Shown here one piece after another: positions 22,536-30,168 of a stretch of 33,101 nt of DNA. Numbering within the stretch: position 1 is the first letter of the stretch; every line of letters begins with the position of its first letter. The position numbers and the translations under genes were made by a program. This DNA comes from an uncultured Lachnospiraceae bacterium (GTDB taxonomy: Bacteria > Bacillota > Clostridia > Lachnospirales > Lachnospiraceae). The DNA is taken from contig CAJTPM010000001.1 of the NCBI GenBank assembly GCA_910578085.1, forward strand, positions 57,068 to 90,168. The letters run 5' to 3'. The notes under the pieces are model-generated. The model was given only the letters and a program-made list of their open reading frames with translations. It was not told the DNA's origin and did no database searches.

Positions 22536-24959
22536 TTATTCTACCGGCAGGTCAGTAAGTTTCTTATACATCTGTTCAATCACCTTTATCAGTTCAGGAT
22601 CTTCCCTGTTCAGGTGCTTATTGTTTATCAGCTCCTCCACGATCACTCCAAGTTCTTTATCCGGAAAATACTTCAGGCAGTCAGCAAAATCAGCATAGGT
22701 GACACCGTACGGTTCAAATGTCTCCTGCAGGATACGAAACGCCTCTTTGCTCGCCGAGATCCGTTTTATTGAACTCCGCAGCCCGAAATCATACAGGGTA
22801 TGACCTGTGAGATGAAATTTTACACTGACCGGCAGATCTCTTGAGCTTGTACCGATCTCAAAGATATATTCCCCTGCCTCCGCGATCCACTCTCTATAGC
22901 CGGGATCAAATGCCGCAAGTTGTTGTACATTCAGTTCAAATTTCAGAGTCCTTCTTTCTCCGGGCTGTAGCAGAACTTTCTGAAAAGCTTTTAATTCACG
23001 TATCGGCCGCGGAAGGATATCCGACCTGTGATGCAGATAAACCTGTACAACACACTTTCCTGCCATCTCGCCCACATTTCTCACATCTGCACAGAGGGTA
23101 ATCTTATTTTCAACATCCTGATCTATTTTACTCTTATCCAGTCTCGCATTTAAAATATCAAATTTTGTATAGGAAAGACCGTAGCCGAAAGGATAAAGCG
23201 GCTCAACTTTTTTCAGATCATAGTATCGATAGCCCACATAGATATCTTCATTGTAGAGTGCCTTACCTCTCTTTCCCGGAAAAAAACCGTAAGCAGGGCA
23301 ATCTTCTATCTTCTGAGGATATGTAATTGTCAAATGTCCGCTGGGGGAAGTCATTCCCAGAAGGATATCCACCAGGGCATGCGCTCCTTCACTTCCCGGA
23401 TAGTAAACTGCCATAACCGCATCAACTCTGTCCGCAAACTCACGGATGTCAACAGGGGCTGCGATGTTTAAAAGCAGAACCGTCGGAATATTTTTCTCTT
23501 TCGCCGCGTGAATAGCCTCCAGTAAAATTCCGCACTGTTCACGGTCAACATCCAGATTCTCCCTGTCCTTTCCTTCCGTTCCCTCGGACTGCAACGTCAG
23601 GATCACATAATCTGTATCATCCCGGATCTCATTCAGTATCACATTATTTTCGCCCAGCATTTTTTCCAGTTCTTTCGATAAACTCGGATGGCGGTCTGTA
23701 AATACCCGGGAACTCTGTTTTCCTGTAATATAAAATTCCGTTGAGCCTTTACCAAATAGCGAAATTTTGCATTCCCGTTTAAGCGGCAGCGTACTGTTTT
23801 CGTTTTTTAACAGGACAATACCTTCCAGCGCGGCTTCATATGCAGCCGAATTCGAGAATTCCCGATCCATCCCTCCGGTACTTTTTTCAAATAATGTACT
23901 CTCTTTCAGGAATCGGAGGACACGCCTTGCGCAGGCATCAATCTCTTCGATCATAATCCTGCCATCCGTAACTGCCTGCTCCACGCAGGACATATCCCGG
24001 ATGCCGGGCATATCAATATCATTGCCGGCGCGGATCGCCTCGATCTGATCATAGACGCCGCCCCAGTCAGACATCACAATTCCCTCAAATCCCCATTCAT
24101 TTCGCAGTACATCCGTCAAAAGCCATTTATTCATCGAGCATCCCACACCGTTGATACAATTATAAGCGCCCATCACAGTTTTTACTTTCCCTTCTTTTAC
24201 ACACGCTTTAAATCCGGGAAAATATATCTCGCGCAAAGCGCGTTCCGATATGTTTTCATCGACACCCAGCCTCGAGGTTTCCTGATTATTTGCAGCAAAA
24301 TGTTTCACATCCGCAAAGACGCCCTGGCTCTGGATTCCTCTAACCATCGCTGGCGCCATTTTACTCATCAGGCATGGATCCTCCGTGTAACATTCGAAAA
24401 CACGTCCTCCTCTTGGATCTCTCTGAATATTGGCATCCGGTGTGCCAAGTACCACATTAACTCCCAGACTTTTCGCCTCCTTCCCCAATGCCATGCCGCA
24501 CTTCTCGACAACATCCGGATTCCATGTGCTGGCTAAAAGCATTCCTGTCGGAAAACAGGTCGGCCATTCATTGGAATCGGTAATTTTTTCTTTCTCCTGT
24601 CTGATCTTTTCGTATTGTTCCTCCTGTTCTTTACTTAACATTTCCCCCACAAGCCGTTTTCTTAAAATCCCTCCCATCTGTTCCGTATTGGTTACTCCTG
24701 CCAGCGATTTAAATGGCAAATTTTCGCGTATCTGATATCTGGAATATAAATCGCCGTAGTACTGCGCCAGATTTATGCCAGCTGCGCTGTCTACCATCAT
24801 AGCTGCAGGAATCCCCAGACGTGGAATAGCCCTGGTGCCAAATCCGCTTCCGCCCGTCAGCAGACACAGTTTTTCCTGCAATGTCATTTCATTCAAAACT
24901 TCGTCAACATCACGGCATTCCGATAATGAAACCATCTTTTCTTCGTCATAATTCTTCAT
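22536..24959 (-). CDS. Glycoside hydrolase family 3 beta-glycosidase
   Basis: An 807-aa GH3 enzyme with no signal peptide, so probably cytoplasmic, cleaving terminal beta-linked glucose or xylose. The (beta/alpha)8 domain contains VKHFAANNQETSR (~218-230) and GFEGIVMSDWGG, where D298 is the expected nucleophile. The second domain has SEGTEGKDRENL, where E462 is the likely acid/base, and a fibronectin III-like domain follows (RPIRELKAFQKVLLQPGERR). Between VDSAAGINL (~57-65) and CFPTGMLLASTWNP (~135-148) is an insertion of about 70 residues, and the usual DGPxGxR motif is altered. First gene of the transport operon. Confidence 0.95.
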   Translation of the reverse strand: MKNYDEEKMVSLSECRDVDEVLNEMTLQEKLCLLTGGSGFGTRAIPRLGIPAAMMVDSAAGINLAQYYGDLYSRYQIRENLPFKSLAGVTNTEQMGGILRKRLVGEMLSKEQEEQYEKIRQEKEKITDSNEWPTCFPTGMLLASTWNPDVVEKCGMALGKEAKSLGVNVVLGTPDANIQRDPRGGRVFECYTEDPCLMSKMAPAMVRGIQSQGVFADVKHFAANNQETSRLGVDENISERALREIYFPGFKACVKEGKVKTVMGAYNCINGVGCSMNKWLLTDVLRNEWGFEGIVMSDWGGVYDQIEAIRAGNDIDMPGIRDMSCVEQAVTDGRIMIEEIDACARRVLRFLKESTLFEKSTGGMDREFSNSAAYEAALEGIVLLKNENSTLPLKRECKISLFGKGSTEFYITGKQSSRVFTDRHPSLSKELEKMLGENNVILNEIRDDTDYVILTLQSEGTEGKDRENLDVDREQCGILLEAIHAAKEKNIPTVLLLNIAAPVDIREFADRVDAVMAVYYPGSEGAHALVDILLGMTSPSGHLTITYPQKIEDCPAYGFFPGKRGKALYNEDIYVGYRYYDLKKVEPLYPFGYGLSYTKFDILNARLDKSKIDQDVENKITLCADVRNVGEMAGKCVVQVYLHHRSDILPRPIRELKAFQKVLLQPGERRTLKFELNVQQLAAFDPGYREWIAEAGEYIFEIGTSSRDLPVSVKFHLTGHTLYDFGLRSSIKRISASKEAFRILQETFEPYGVTYADFADCLKYFPDKELGVIVEELINNKHLNREDPELIKVIEQMYKKLTDLPVE

Positions 24960-24995
24960 TTCTTCTCGTTTCCTTCAATGATTTTAGGTAATTTT

Positions 24996-25024
24996 ATTAT
25001 ATTTGTCCTGGTTACCCGTCTCAA
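24996..25024 (-). promoter_or_regulatory. Promoter of the GH3-ABC transporter operon
   Basis: On the minus strand TTGAGA (25019-25024) and TATAAT (24996-25001) are 17 bp apart. The start would be near 24989, about 30 nt before the GH3 ATG, which has GAAGGAAA as ribosome binding site. I see no clear regulator operator. Confidence 0.75.
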
Positions 25025-25073
25025 TGATATTTACGCTCAAAAAAAACGGCATTTCCGCTTTTTTCTCTCAGAC

Positions 25074-25115
25074 AAAAAAATACCAGGCCACAAACCTAAT
25101 TTGAGACCTGGTATT
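25074..25115 (-). terminator. Rho-independent terminator of the hemerythrin gene
   Basis: On the minus strand arms AATACCAGG and CCTGGTATT (9 bp) flank a 19-nt loop that can add CAAA/TTTG pairs. A run of seven T bases follows directly. It starts 20 nt after the hemerythrin stop codon. A second, weaker CGG/CCG hairpin with an eight-T tail follows near 25045-25066. Confidence 0.88.
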
Positions 25116-25135
25116 ATCCTTTCAACCCTTTCTTT

Positions 25136-25558
25136 TTACAGGCGATTTGGATTATTTACATAATTGATATATTCAGCCACAGATCGGTCAAAACCTTCGA
25201 TATGTCTGAACAGCCAGTCAACGACCTGTTTTTTCACCTGCTCCACAAAGGCTTCTGTGGGTCCCTCGGATTCTTCCAGAAATTCGTGCAGTGTTTCTAC
25301 TGTTTTTTTGAATTCCTCGTGTTTTGCTTTGTGCTCCGTGTAGCCAGGGTAGGAAACCTCTTTCTGAAGTTTTTCCTCCTCGTTGAAATGGAACTCCGTG
25401 TAGTCCGCCAGATAATCCAGCATTTTGATGGCCCTCATCTTGCCGTCCCCATCCTCGCAGGCGCTCACAAACGCCGCGATACGCCCGATCAGCTCCTTAT
25501 GCTGCGTGTCGATGGTCTTATTCCCGGTCAGTAAGTTGTCGTTAAATTCTATTACCAT
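25136..25558 (-). CDS. Bacteriohemerythrin
   Basis: A 140-aa four-helix-bundle protein that binds O2 at a non-heme di-iron site. Iron ligands are visible in order: DTQHKEL (~H20), FHFNEEE (~H57, E61), YTEHKAKHEEF (~H76, H80) and WLFRHIEGFD (~H119, D124). Single-domain hemerythrins in anaerobes are thought to serve oxygen scavenging, storage or sensing. GGAAGG lies 8 nt before ATG 25558. It is a monocistronic unit with its own promoter and terminator, divergent from ptb-buk. Confidence 0.95.
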   Translation of the reverse strand: MVIEFNDNLLTGNKTIDTQHKELIGRIAAFVSACEDGDGKMRAIKMLDYLADYTEFHFNEEEKLQKEVSYPGYTEHKAKHEEFKKTVETLHEFLEESEGPTEAFVEQVKKQVVDWLFRHIEGFDRSVAEYINYVNNPNRL

Positions 25559-25617
25559 AATGTTTTCCTTCCTTGTATAGTGTGTGCTATGACGCCGTTA
25601 TGTTTTCTCTGCTTCCT

Positions 25618-25646
25618 ATTCTATCATTGTTCAGCGTTTTTGTTAA
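25618..25646 (-). promoter_or_regulatory. Promoter of the hemerythrin gene
   Basis: On the minus strand TTAACA (25641-25646) and TAGAAT (25618-25623) are separated by 17 bp. The predicted start is near 25611, giving a 5' leader of about 50 nt. Confidence 0.6.
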
Positions 25647-25697
25647 TTCATTTTTCTGATATTTTGCTATAAACATCGATACTCTGCAGATCCTCCC

Positions 25698-25775
25698 CGT
25701 TATTGTTTGTTATCCGACATGCCGGCACAGCAGCCCGGAGGAGAGCGGACTCCCCATCATCAAACAACAATAACG
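25698..25775. other. Inverted repeat in the hemerythrin-ptb divergent region
   Basis: Arms CGTTATTGTT (25698-25707) and AACAATAACG (25766-25775) are perfectly complementary. Three more pairs follow past a one-base bulge (GTT with AAC), giving about 13 bp around roughly 50 nt that contain GC-rich short repeats (CCGG, GGAG/CTCC). It lies between the two divergent promoters. Neither strand has a U-run after it, so a terminator is unlikely. Confidence 0.55.
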
Positions 25776-25791
25776 AAATCCCTCAAATACC

Positions 25792-25820
25792 TTGATTTTT
25801 GCGCATCCAAGTGATACTAT
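25792..25820 (+). promoter_or_regulatory. Promoter of ptb-buk
   Basis: TTGATT (25792-25797) and TACTAT (25815-25820) are 17 bp apart on the plus strand. The start would lie near 25827. Just downstream (25832-25853) is a perfect 8-bp inverted repeat, TTTTATGC and GCATAAAA with a 6-nt loop. It could be an operator or a leader hairpin. Confidence 0.65.
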
Positions 25821-25888
25821 TTTAACAGAAATTTTATGCGCTAGAGCATAAAACCTATAGGAAAAACGAAAGTAAAGGAGTGAAGAAC

Positions 25889-26806
25889 ATGAGCAAGAAT
25901 TTTTCTGATCTACTCTCCCGGGTTTCTGCCTGCAAAAAGAAAACTCTTTCTGTGGCAGTTGCTCAGGATAAGGCCGTGTTAGAGGCCGTAAAAGCTGCGA
26001 AGGAACGTGGGATTGCCGACGCCATCTTAGTCGGTGACGAGGCAAAGATCGGTGAGATCGCCGCAGAACTGGGCATGGATATGACCGAATACACCGTGAT
26101 CAATGAGCCGGATACCGTGGCAGCTTCTCTGAAAGCCGTACAGCTCGTACACGACGGCAAGGCCGATATGTACATGAAAGGTCTGTTGGACACCAAAACC
26201 TTCTTAAAGAGCGTATTAGATAAGGAAGTGGGACTGCGCACCGGTAAGCCCCTGTCCCATGTATGCGTATTTGAAGTTCCCGGTATCGACCGCCTTTTAT
26301 TCCTGACAGACGTGGCTTTCATGCCCTACCCTACTCTGGAAGATAAAGTGAATATTATCAACTATACCGTAGAGATTGCTAATGCCTGCGGCGTGGACAT
26401 GCCAAAGGTAGCGCCCCTTGCCGCTGTTGAGGTAGTCAATCCTAAGATGCCCGTTACCGTGGATGCCGCAGAGCTGACAAAGATGAATGAAGAGGGAAAG
26501 ATCACCGGCTGTATCGTGGATGGTCCTTTATCTTTGGATATCGCATTATATAAGGAAGCGGCGGAAGAAAAGGGCGCCCTTGACAGAAAAGTGGCAGGTG
26601 ATGCGGATATTTTATTATTCCCTGATATTCATGCCGGAAACCTTGTCTATAAAGCGATCGTACATATGGTGGATGTAAAGAACGGCAATATTCTGACAGG
26701 GACAAAGGCGCCTGTTATTTTAACTTCCCGTTCCGACACCTGTGAGGTCAAGGTAAATTCTATCGCTCTGGCAGCTCTGGCGGCAGAGACTCTGAAAAGA
26801 GAGTAG
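25889..26806 (+). CDS. ptb: Phosphate butyryltransferase
   Basis: It converts butyryl-CoA + phosphate to butyryl-phosphate + CoA in the cytoplasm. The 305-aa product belongs to the phosphotransacetylase/PTB family. VGDEAKIGEI, DMYMKGLLDTKTFLKSVLDK, HVCVFEVPGIDRLLFLTDVA and the C-terminal DILLFPDIHAGNLVYKAIVH are typical. I choose ATG 25889 with AAAGGAG 8 nt upstream; an in-frame GTG at 25880 overlaps the Shine-Dalgarno. Adjacent buk makes the butyrate-kinase pathway rather than acetate formation the likely role. Confidence 0.95.
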   Translation: MSKNFSDLLSRVSACKKKTLSVAVAQDKAVLEAVKAAKERGIADAILVGDEAKIGEIAAELGMDMTEYTVINEPDTVAASLKAVQLVHDGKADMYMKGLLDTKTFLKSVLDKEVGLRTGKPLSHVCVFEVPGIDRLLFLTDVAFMPYPTLEDKVNIINYTVEIANACGVDMPKVAPLAAVEVVNPKMPVTVDAAELTKMNEEGKITGCIVDGPLSLDIALYKEAAEEKGALDRKVAGDADILLFPDIHAGNLVYKAIVHMVDVKNGNILTGTKAPVILTSRSDTCEVKVNSIALAALAAETLKRE

Positions 26807-26830
26807 CCTTCTCTGCATGTGTCTGACCGC

Positions 26831-26852
26831 CGCGCCGCCTGAAAGCGGCGTG
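26831..26852 (+). other. Hairpin between ptb and buk
   Basis: CGCGCCGC (26831-26838) pairs with GCGGCGTG (26845-26852), with a CTGAAA loop and one G-U pair on the plus strand. There is no immediate U-run; TTTTTT occurs about 20 nt later, beside the buk ribosome binding site. It may tune the ptb:buk ratio by protecting the upstream mRNA segment. Confidence 0.5.
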
Positions 26853-26890
26853 CTGCAGCAAAACCTGCATTTTTTGAAAGGAGAAAAATT

Positions 26891-27958
26891 ATGTCTGTTA
26901 AAACTTTAGTGATCAATCCCGGTTCCACCTCCACCAAGATCGGTATCTTTGAGGATGAAACCTTACTGTTTGACGAAACGCTGCGCCACTCCACCGAGGA
27001 GATCGCACGCTATGATTCCATCATCGATCAGAAGGACTTCCGCCGGGATATCATTCTGGACTTTCTGAAATCCAAAGATTTCGATGTGAATTCGCTGGAT
27101 GTTGTTGTCGGCAGAGGCGGCATGTTAAAACCGATCCCCGGCGGTACTTACGCGGTAAACGATGCCCTGGTCCGCGATCTGGAGATCGGTGTTTCCGGTC
27201 AGCATGCCTCCAATCTGGGCGGTATTCTGGCAAAGGAGATTGCAGATTCCATCGGTAAGCCCAGCTTTATCGTGGATCCTGTGGTAGTGGATGAACTCTG
27301 TGAGGAAGCCAGAGTTTCCGGCGTTCCCGAGCTGCCGAGAATCAGTATCTTCCATGCTCTGAACCAGAAAGCAGTAGCAAAGCGCTATGCGGCGGAAGCA
27401 GGAAAAGATTATAAGGATCTGGACCTGATCGTTGTACACATGGGCGGCGGCGTTTCCGTCGGCGCACACAGTGAGGGCAGAGTAATCGATGTATTCAACG
27501 CTCTCGATGGCGACGGCGCATTCTCCCCTGAGCGGGCAGGCGGCGTTCCCTCCGGCGCTTTAATTAAAATGTGCTTCTCCGGCAAATATGAGGAAAAAGA
27601 AGTGTATAAAAAGATCGTGGGCGCAGGCGGCTTCAATGCGCTGCTCGGCACAAATGATATGCGTGAAGTGGAAAAAATGGTGCAGGATGGCAACAAAGAC
27701 GCTGATCTGTACAGAAGAGCTTTTATTTTCCAGGTTTCCAAGGATATTGGTTCCATGGCCTGCGTGCTTGCAGGCAAGATCGACCAGATCATTATCACCG
27801 GCGGTATCGCTTACGATAAAGTTGTCGTCGATGGTCTGAAGGAACACTGCGGATTCCTGGCTCCTGTTACCGTTTATCCTGGTGAGGATGAGCTGCTTGC
27901 TCTGGTGCAGGGCGGCCTTAGAGTTGTGAACGGTGTGGAGAAAGCCCTGGAATACTAA
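26891..27958 (+). CDS. buk: Butyrate kinase
   Basis: It transfers phosphate from butyryl-phosphate to ADP, giving butyrate and ATP. The 355-aa product is an ASKHA-fold acetokinase family member. INPGSTSTKIGIF at residues 8-20 is the N-terminal phosphate-binding loop, HMGGGVSVGAH (~178-188) the second, with GDGAFSPERAGGVPSGAL and ITGGIAYDK in the C-terminal half. AAAGGAG precedes ATG 26891. Second gene of the ptb-buk operon, followed by a terminator. Confidence 0.96.
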   Translation: MSVKTLVINPGSTSTKIGIFEDETLLFDETLRHSTEEIARYDSIIDQKDFRRDIILDFLKSKDFDVNSLDVVVGRGGMLKPIPGGTYAVNDALVRDLEIGVSGQHASNLGGILAKEIADSIGKPSFIVDPVVVDELCEEARVSGVPELPRISIFHALNQKAVAKRYAAEAGKDYKDLDLIVVHMGGGVSVGAHSEGRVIDVFNALDGDGAFSPERAGGVPSGALIKMCFSGKYEEKEVYKKIVGAGGFNALLGTNDMREVEKMVQDGNKDADLYRRAFIFQVSKDIGSMACVLAGKIDQIIITGGIAYDKVVVDGLKEHCGFLAPVTVYPGEDELLALVQGGLRVVNGVEKALEY

Positions 27959-27998
27959 GTTTATCTGTAAAGGCTAACAGCCAGCACTCTGACACAAA

Positions 27999-28035
27999 CA
28001 GGGATATCGTTCTCTTAGCTAAGACGGTATCCCTG
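27999..28035 (+). terminator. Terminator after buk, possibly bidirectional
   Basis: Arms CAGGGATA (27999-28006) and TATCCCTG (28028-28035) flank an inner palindrome TCTTAGCTAAGA. On the plus strand CTTTAAT follows; on the minus strand TTTGTG follows. It sits between convergent buk and the 313-aa gene, whose stop is 6 nt away, so it may serve both. Confidence 0.65.
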
Positions 28036-28041
28036 CTTTAA

Positions 28042-28983
28042 TCAGATTCTATTAAATTCCTCTATTTCCCCGCACAAATCCTGAATCTCTTTATATCGCT
28101 TCATTTCTTCTGCTCTTCCATCGCAATCCACTCTTCCGCCTCCAATCACTCTTCTTCTCAGATTACCCAGATTCCAGAAAGTCGAATCTATTCGGATTCC
28201 GTATTCTTCCGCAAAATCCATTATTAATTCTTTTTGATAACGATAGATAACCGCATCTGAAACTGTTCCGGGAATTCCGGCTGATCCACTCGTTCTGCCA
28301 GGCAGAGTATTTCTCTGCAGATTAAGGATCTTTTGAATAATCTCCGCTTCTTTTTCCTTTTTCAGCCTGTTTCCCGATGCATATATCGGAGTTCGCCCAA
28401 AATACCCCTCCCCGGACGAATATATATTCCGCACTCCTCCGAATGTATTTTGAACGGATAGATTTTTTTCTCCATTTAATATTTCCACAAAGTGTTGTGT
28501 CAAATCCTCATAAAACTTTTCTGACAGCTCTCTCTCATCAGATACAACTTTATAAAGCCCTCTGTCATTGCATCTTTTCTTAAACTTTCTGACATTCTCA
28601 TAATCCGATGAGTACTCCGAAGGCGGACAGGGCTTGTCCAGGAAATATAAGAAAACCTGTTTTACCGAAGAAATCATTTGTTCAATTTCTTCCTCCGTCC
28701 CGGAACCATACCTGTCCGTCGGCGTTCCAAATTTTGTCCAGAATACGGCAATCAACATATCGCATTTATTGACAAGCTGCCTGTTGAGAATATTCTGGGG
28801 TCTGTCACCCATCTGCGAATAGCTGTCGCTTTTCCAATATTTTGCGTTTACCAGAACACTATTGGTTCTTCCAAATAATCTGTTAAACTTTTCAACAGCT
28901 TCCTCAATAACATCTTTAAATTTTTCTACATCCCCCGGACATGATATAAGCAGATCATACTCTGTAATTCCTGTTCTCGCCAT
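28042..28983 (-). CDS. DUF4062/TIR-like N-terminal domain protein of unknown function
   Basis: A 313-aa protein. Residues ~8-115 look like a DUF4062-type, TIR-like alpha/beta domain: YDLLISCPGDV at 9-19, W50, RPQNILNRQ near 61-69, DMLIAVFWTKFGTPT at 75-89 and the SGTEEEI motif at 94-100. Domains of this kind occur at the N-terminus of STAND-type and other signalling or defence proteins; here no NTPase follows. The C-terminal part (~180-313) has a glycine-rich patch and a basic helical region that I do not recognise. GAGGAGG gives a strong start at 28983. Last gene of a three-gene unit. Domain assignment is tentative. Confidence 0.7.
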   Translation of the reverse strand: MARTGITEYDLLISCPGDVEKFKDVIEEAVEKFNRLFGRTNSVLVNAKYWKSDSYSQMGDRPQNILNRQLVNKCDMLIAVFWTKFGTPTDRYGSGTEEEIEQMISSVKQVFLYFLDKPCPPSEYSSDYENVRKFKKRCNDRGLYKVVSDERELSEKFYEDLTQHFVEILNGEKNLSVQNTFGGVRNIYSSGEGYFGRTPIYASGNRLKKEKEAEIIQKILNLQRNTLPGRTSGSAGIPGTVSDAVIYRYQKELIMDFAEEYGIRIDSTFWNLGNLRRRVIGGGRVDCDGRAEEMKRYKEIQDLCGEIEEFNRI

Positions 28984-29068
28984 GGGTTACCTCCTCTTTC
29001 TGACTTTCATACTCTGTTCTTTTCCGGATAGCTGCTTCCCTTTGTCCCTCGTGACGCTCTTCAATTCA

Positions 29069-29590
29069 TTACGAGAATAAATTAAACCCCTTACTCTCCA
29101 AATAGTTGCTCAATTCAGATAATGTGGAATAATTTGATCTGTCTATAAAATCAACCAGCACATCATATCCTACCGTCATAAAGATGCCCTCCTCTGAAAA
29201 GAGCAGATCCCTGGATAATGCCTGAGGCCCAACAAAAAACGCCGTCTCCCTGCGCTTATTCGCGCAAAGCATCACATAGTATGACGGCACAGAAAACATT
29301 CTTTCCAATTCTTCTGCCACATACGCAAAGATCCTGTTTGCTGCATAATATACCGTGTCAAACGTGACACGCTCAGAACATTTATTTTCTAAAAGAAATG
29401 CCAGTTCATCTACAGGCGTCAAATAATTATTTTCTATTTTTCTCAGATAATATCCATTACGCCCAACAGGTGAAAAATTCTCGATCCAATAATTTATTTC
29501 CTGGATCCTCTCATTTTCAAATTCCCGGATCCAGCGCTTTGTCTGCTGATTCGCTTTACAGTAATAATACAATTCTTCTCCGGATTTCAT
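29069..29590 (-). CDS. Hypothetical protein, 173 aa
   Basis: I do not recognise this protein. It is soluble, with no signal peptide or membrane segment, and rich in aromatic residues and glutamate. It starts MKSGEELYYYCKANQQTKRW and ends in ELSNYLESKGFNLF. The middle (TFDTVYYAANRIFAYVAEEL) looks helical. The Shine-Dalgarno is poor: GGGAG lies about 16 nt before ATG 29590 and a TAG stop is 9 nt upstream, so expression may be low or start later. Gaps are 85 nt to the DUF4062-like gene and 114 nt from the 99-aa gene. Confidence 0.65.
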   Translation of the reverse strand: MKSGEELYYYCKANQQTKRWIREFENERIQEINYWIENFSPVGRNGYYLRKIENNYLTPVDELAFLLENKCSERVTFDTVYYAANRIFAYVAEELERMFSVPSYYVMLCANKRRETAFFVGPQALSRDLLFSEEGIFMTVGYDVLVDFIDRSNYSTLSELSNYLESKGFNLFS

Positions 29591-29704
29591 CTCTGCTATG
29601 TTTCACTCCCTTCGTTTACCAAAGTTCCCTTTACCGAAAGTTTTGTCTGTTTTCTGCTGTCTGTTTTATTCTTTCTGAATCCATTTATCCATGAAACAAT
29701 GCCA

Positions 29705-30004
29705 TCATCTGATAAGCTGAACCATACCGTCGCCAATCCATCTCAAAGCAGAAATAGGCATTCCCTTTTCATGAAGTATAATAAAAATCACATCCCCCAT
29801 AAACTTTTCCATTTCTTCCATATCCCTTACCGGGGATAACCCATTGTTTGATAAGAGTTTTTCACAATATGCCCTGTAGTCACTCACATCCAGAATAACT
29901 TTCTGCTCCCCAAAGCGGAATTCTCTGCTGGCTTTCTTACTGATCGATTCCATAAATGCACCCACAACCTCCAACATACACAGAGCTCTGATTCCCTCAG
30001 TCAT
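29705..30004 (-). CDS. Hypothetical protein, 99 aa
   Basis: A small protein I do not recognise. It begins MTEGIRALCMLEVVGAFMES. It has a short strand-like stretch (KVILDVSDYRAYCEKLL) and a more hydrophobic C-terminal part (GDVIFIILHEKGMPISALRW), without a clear transmembrane helix. AAAGGAGG is 6 nt before ATG 30004, a strong start. It is the first gene after the promoter at 30065-30092 and probably shares a transcript with the 173-aa and 313-aa genes. Confidence 0.65.
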   Translation of the reverse strand: MTEGIRALCMLEVVGAFMESISKKASREFRFGEQKVILDVSDYRAYCEKLLSNNGLSPVRDMEEMEKFMGDVIFIILHEKGMPISALRWIGDGMVQLIR

Positions 30005-30064
30005 ACACTACCTCCTTTGTTTTTCAATACTCTTTTGAATTAATCTCAAACACCCTCTCTTTTC

Positions 30065-30096
30065 ATTATAAATCGGATCTGTCATATTGCAATATG
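30065..30096 (-). promoter_or_regulatory. Promoter with -35 box inside a 14-bp palindrome
   Basis: On the minus strand TTGCAA (30087-30092) and TATAAT (30065-30070) are 16 bp apart. The -35 lies in the centre of the perfect palindrome CATATTGCAATATG (30083-30096), a plausible operator. Transcription would start near 30058, 54 nt before the 99-aa gene. The surrounding spacer 30005-30168 also holds a CCGGTTT/AAACCGG stem (30113-30142) after the upstream TPR gene. Confidence 0.65.
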
Positions 30097-30168
30097 TTGC
30101 CTTTGTATTTTTCCGGTTTACATCTGCACCAGGCAAAACCGGTGGAAAACATGTGTGGTTGTTTATCC

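Noticed and set aside
25832..25853. Rex binding site upstream of ptb
   Set aside because: The arms TTTTATGC/GCATAAAA do not match the TTGTTAA-N4-TTAACAA type consensus.
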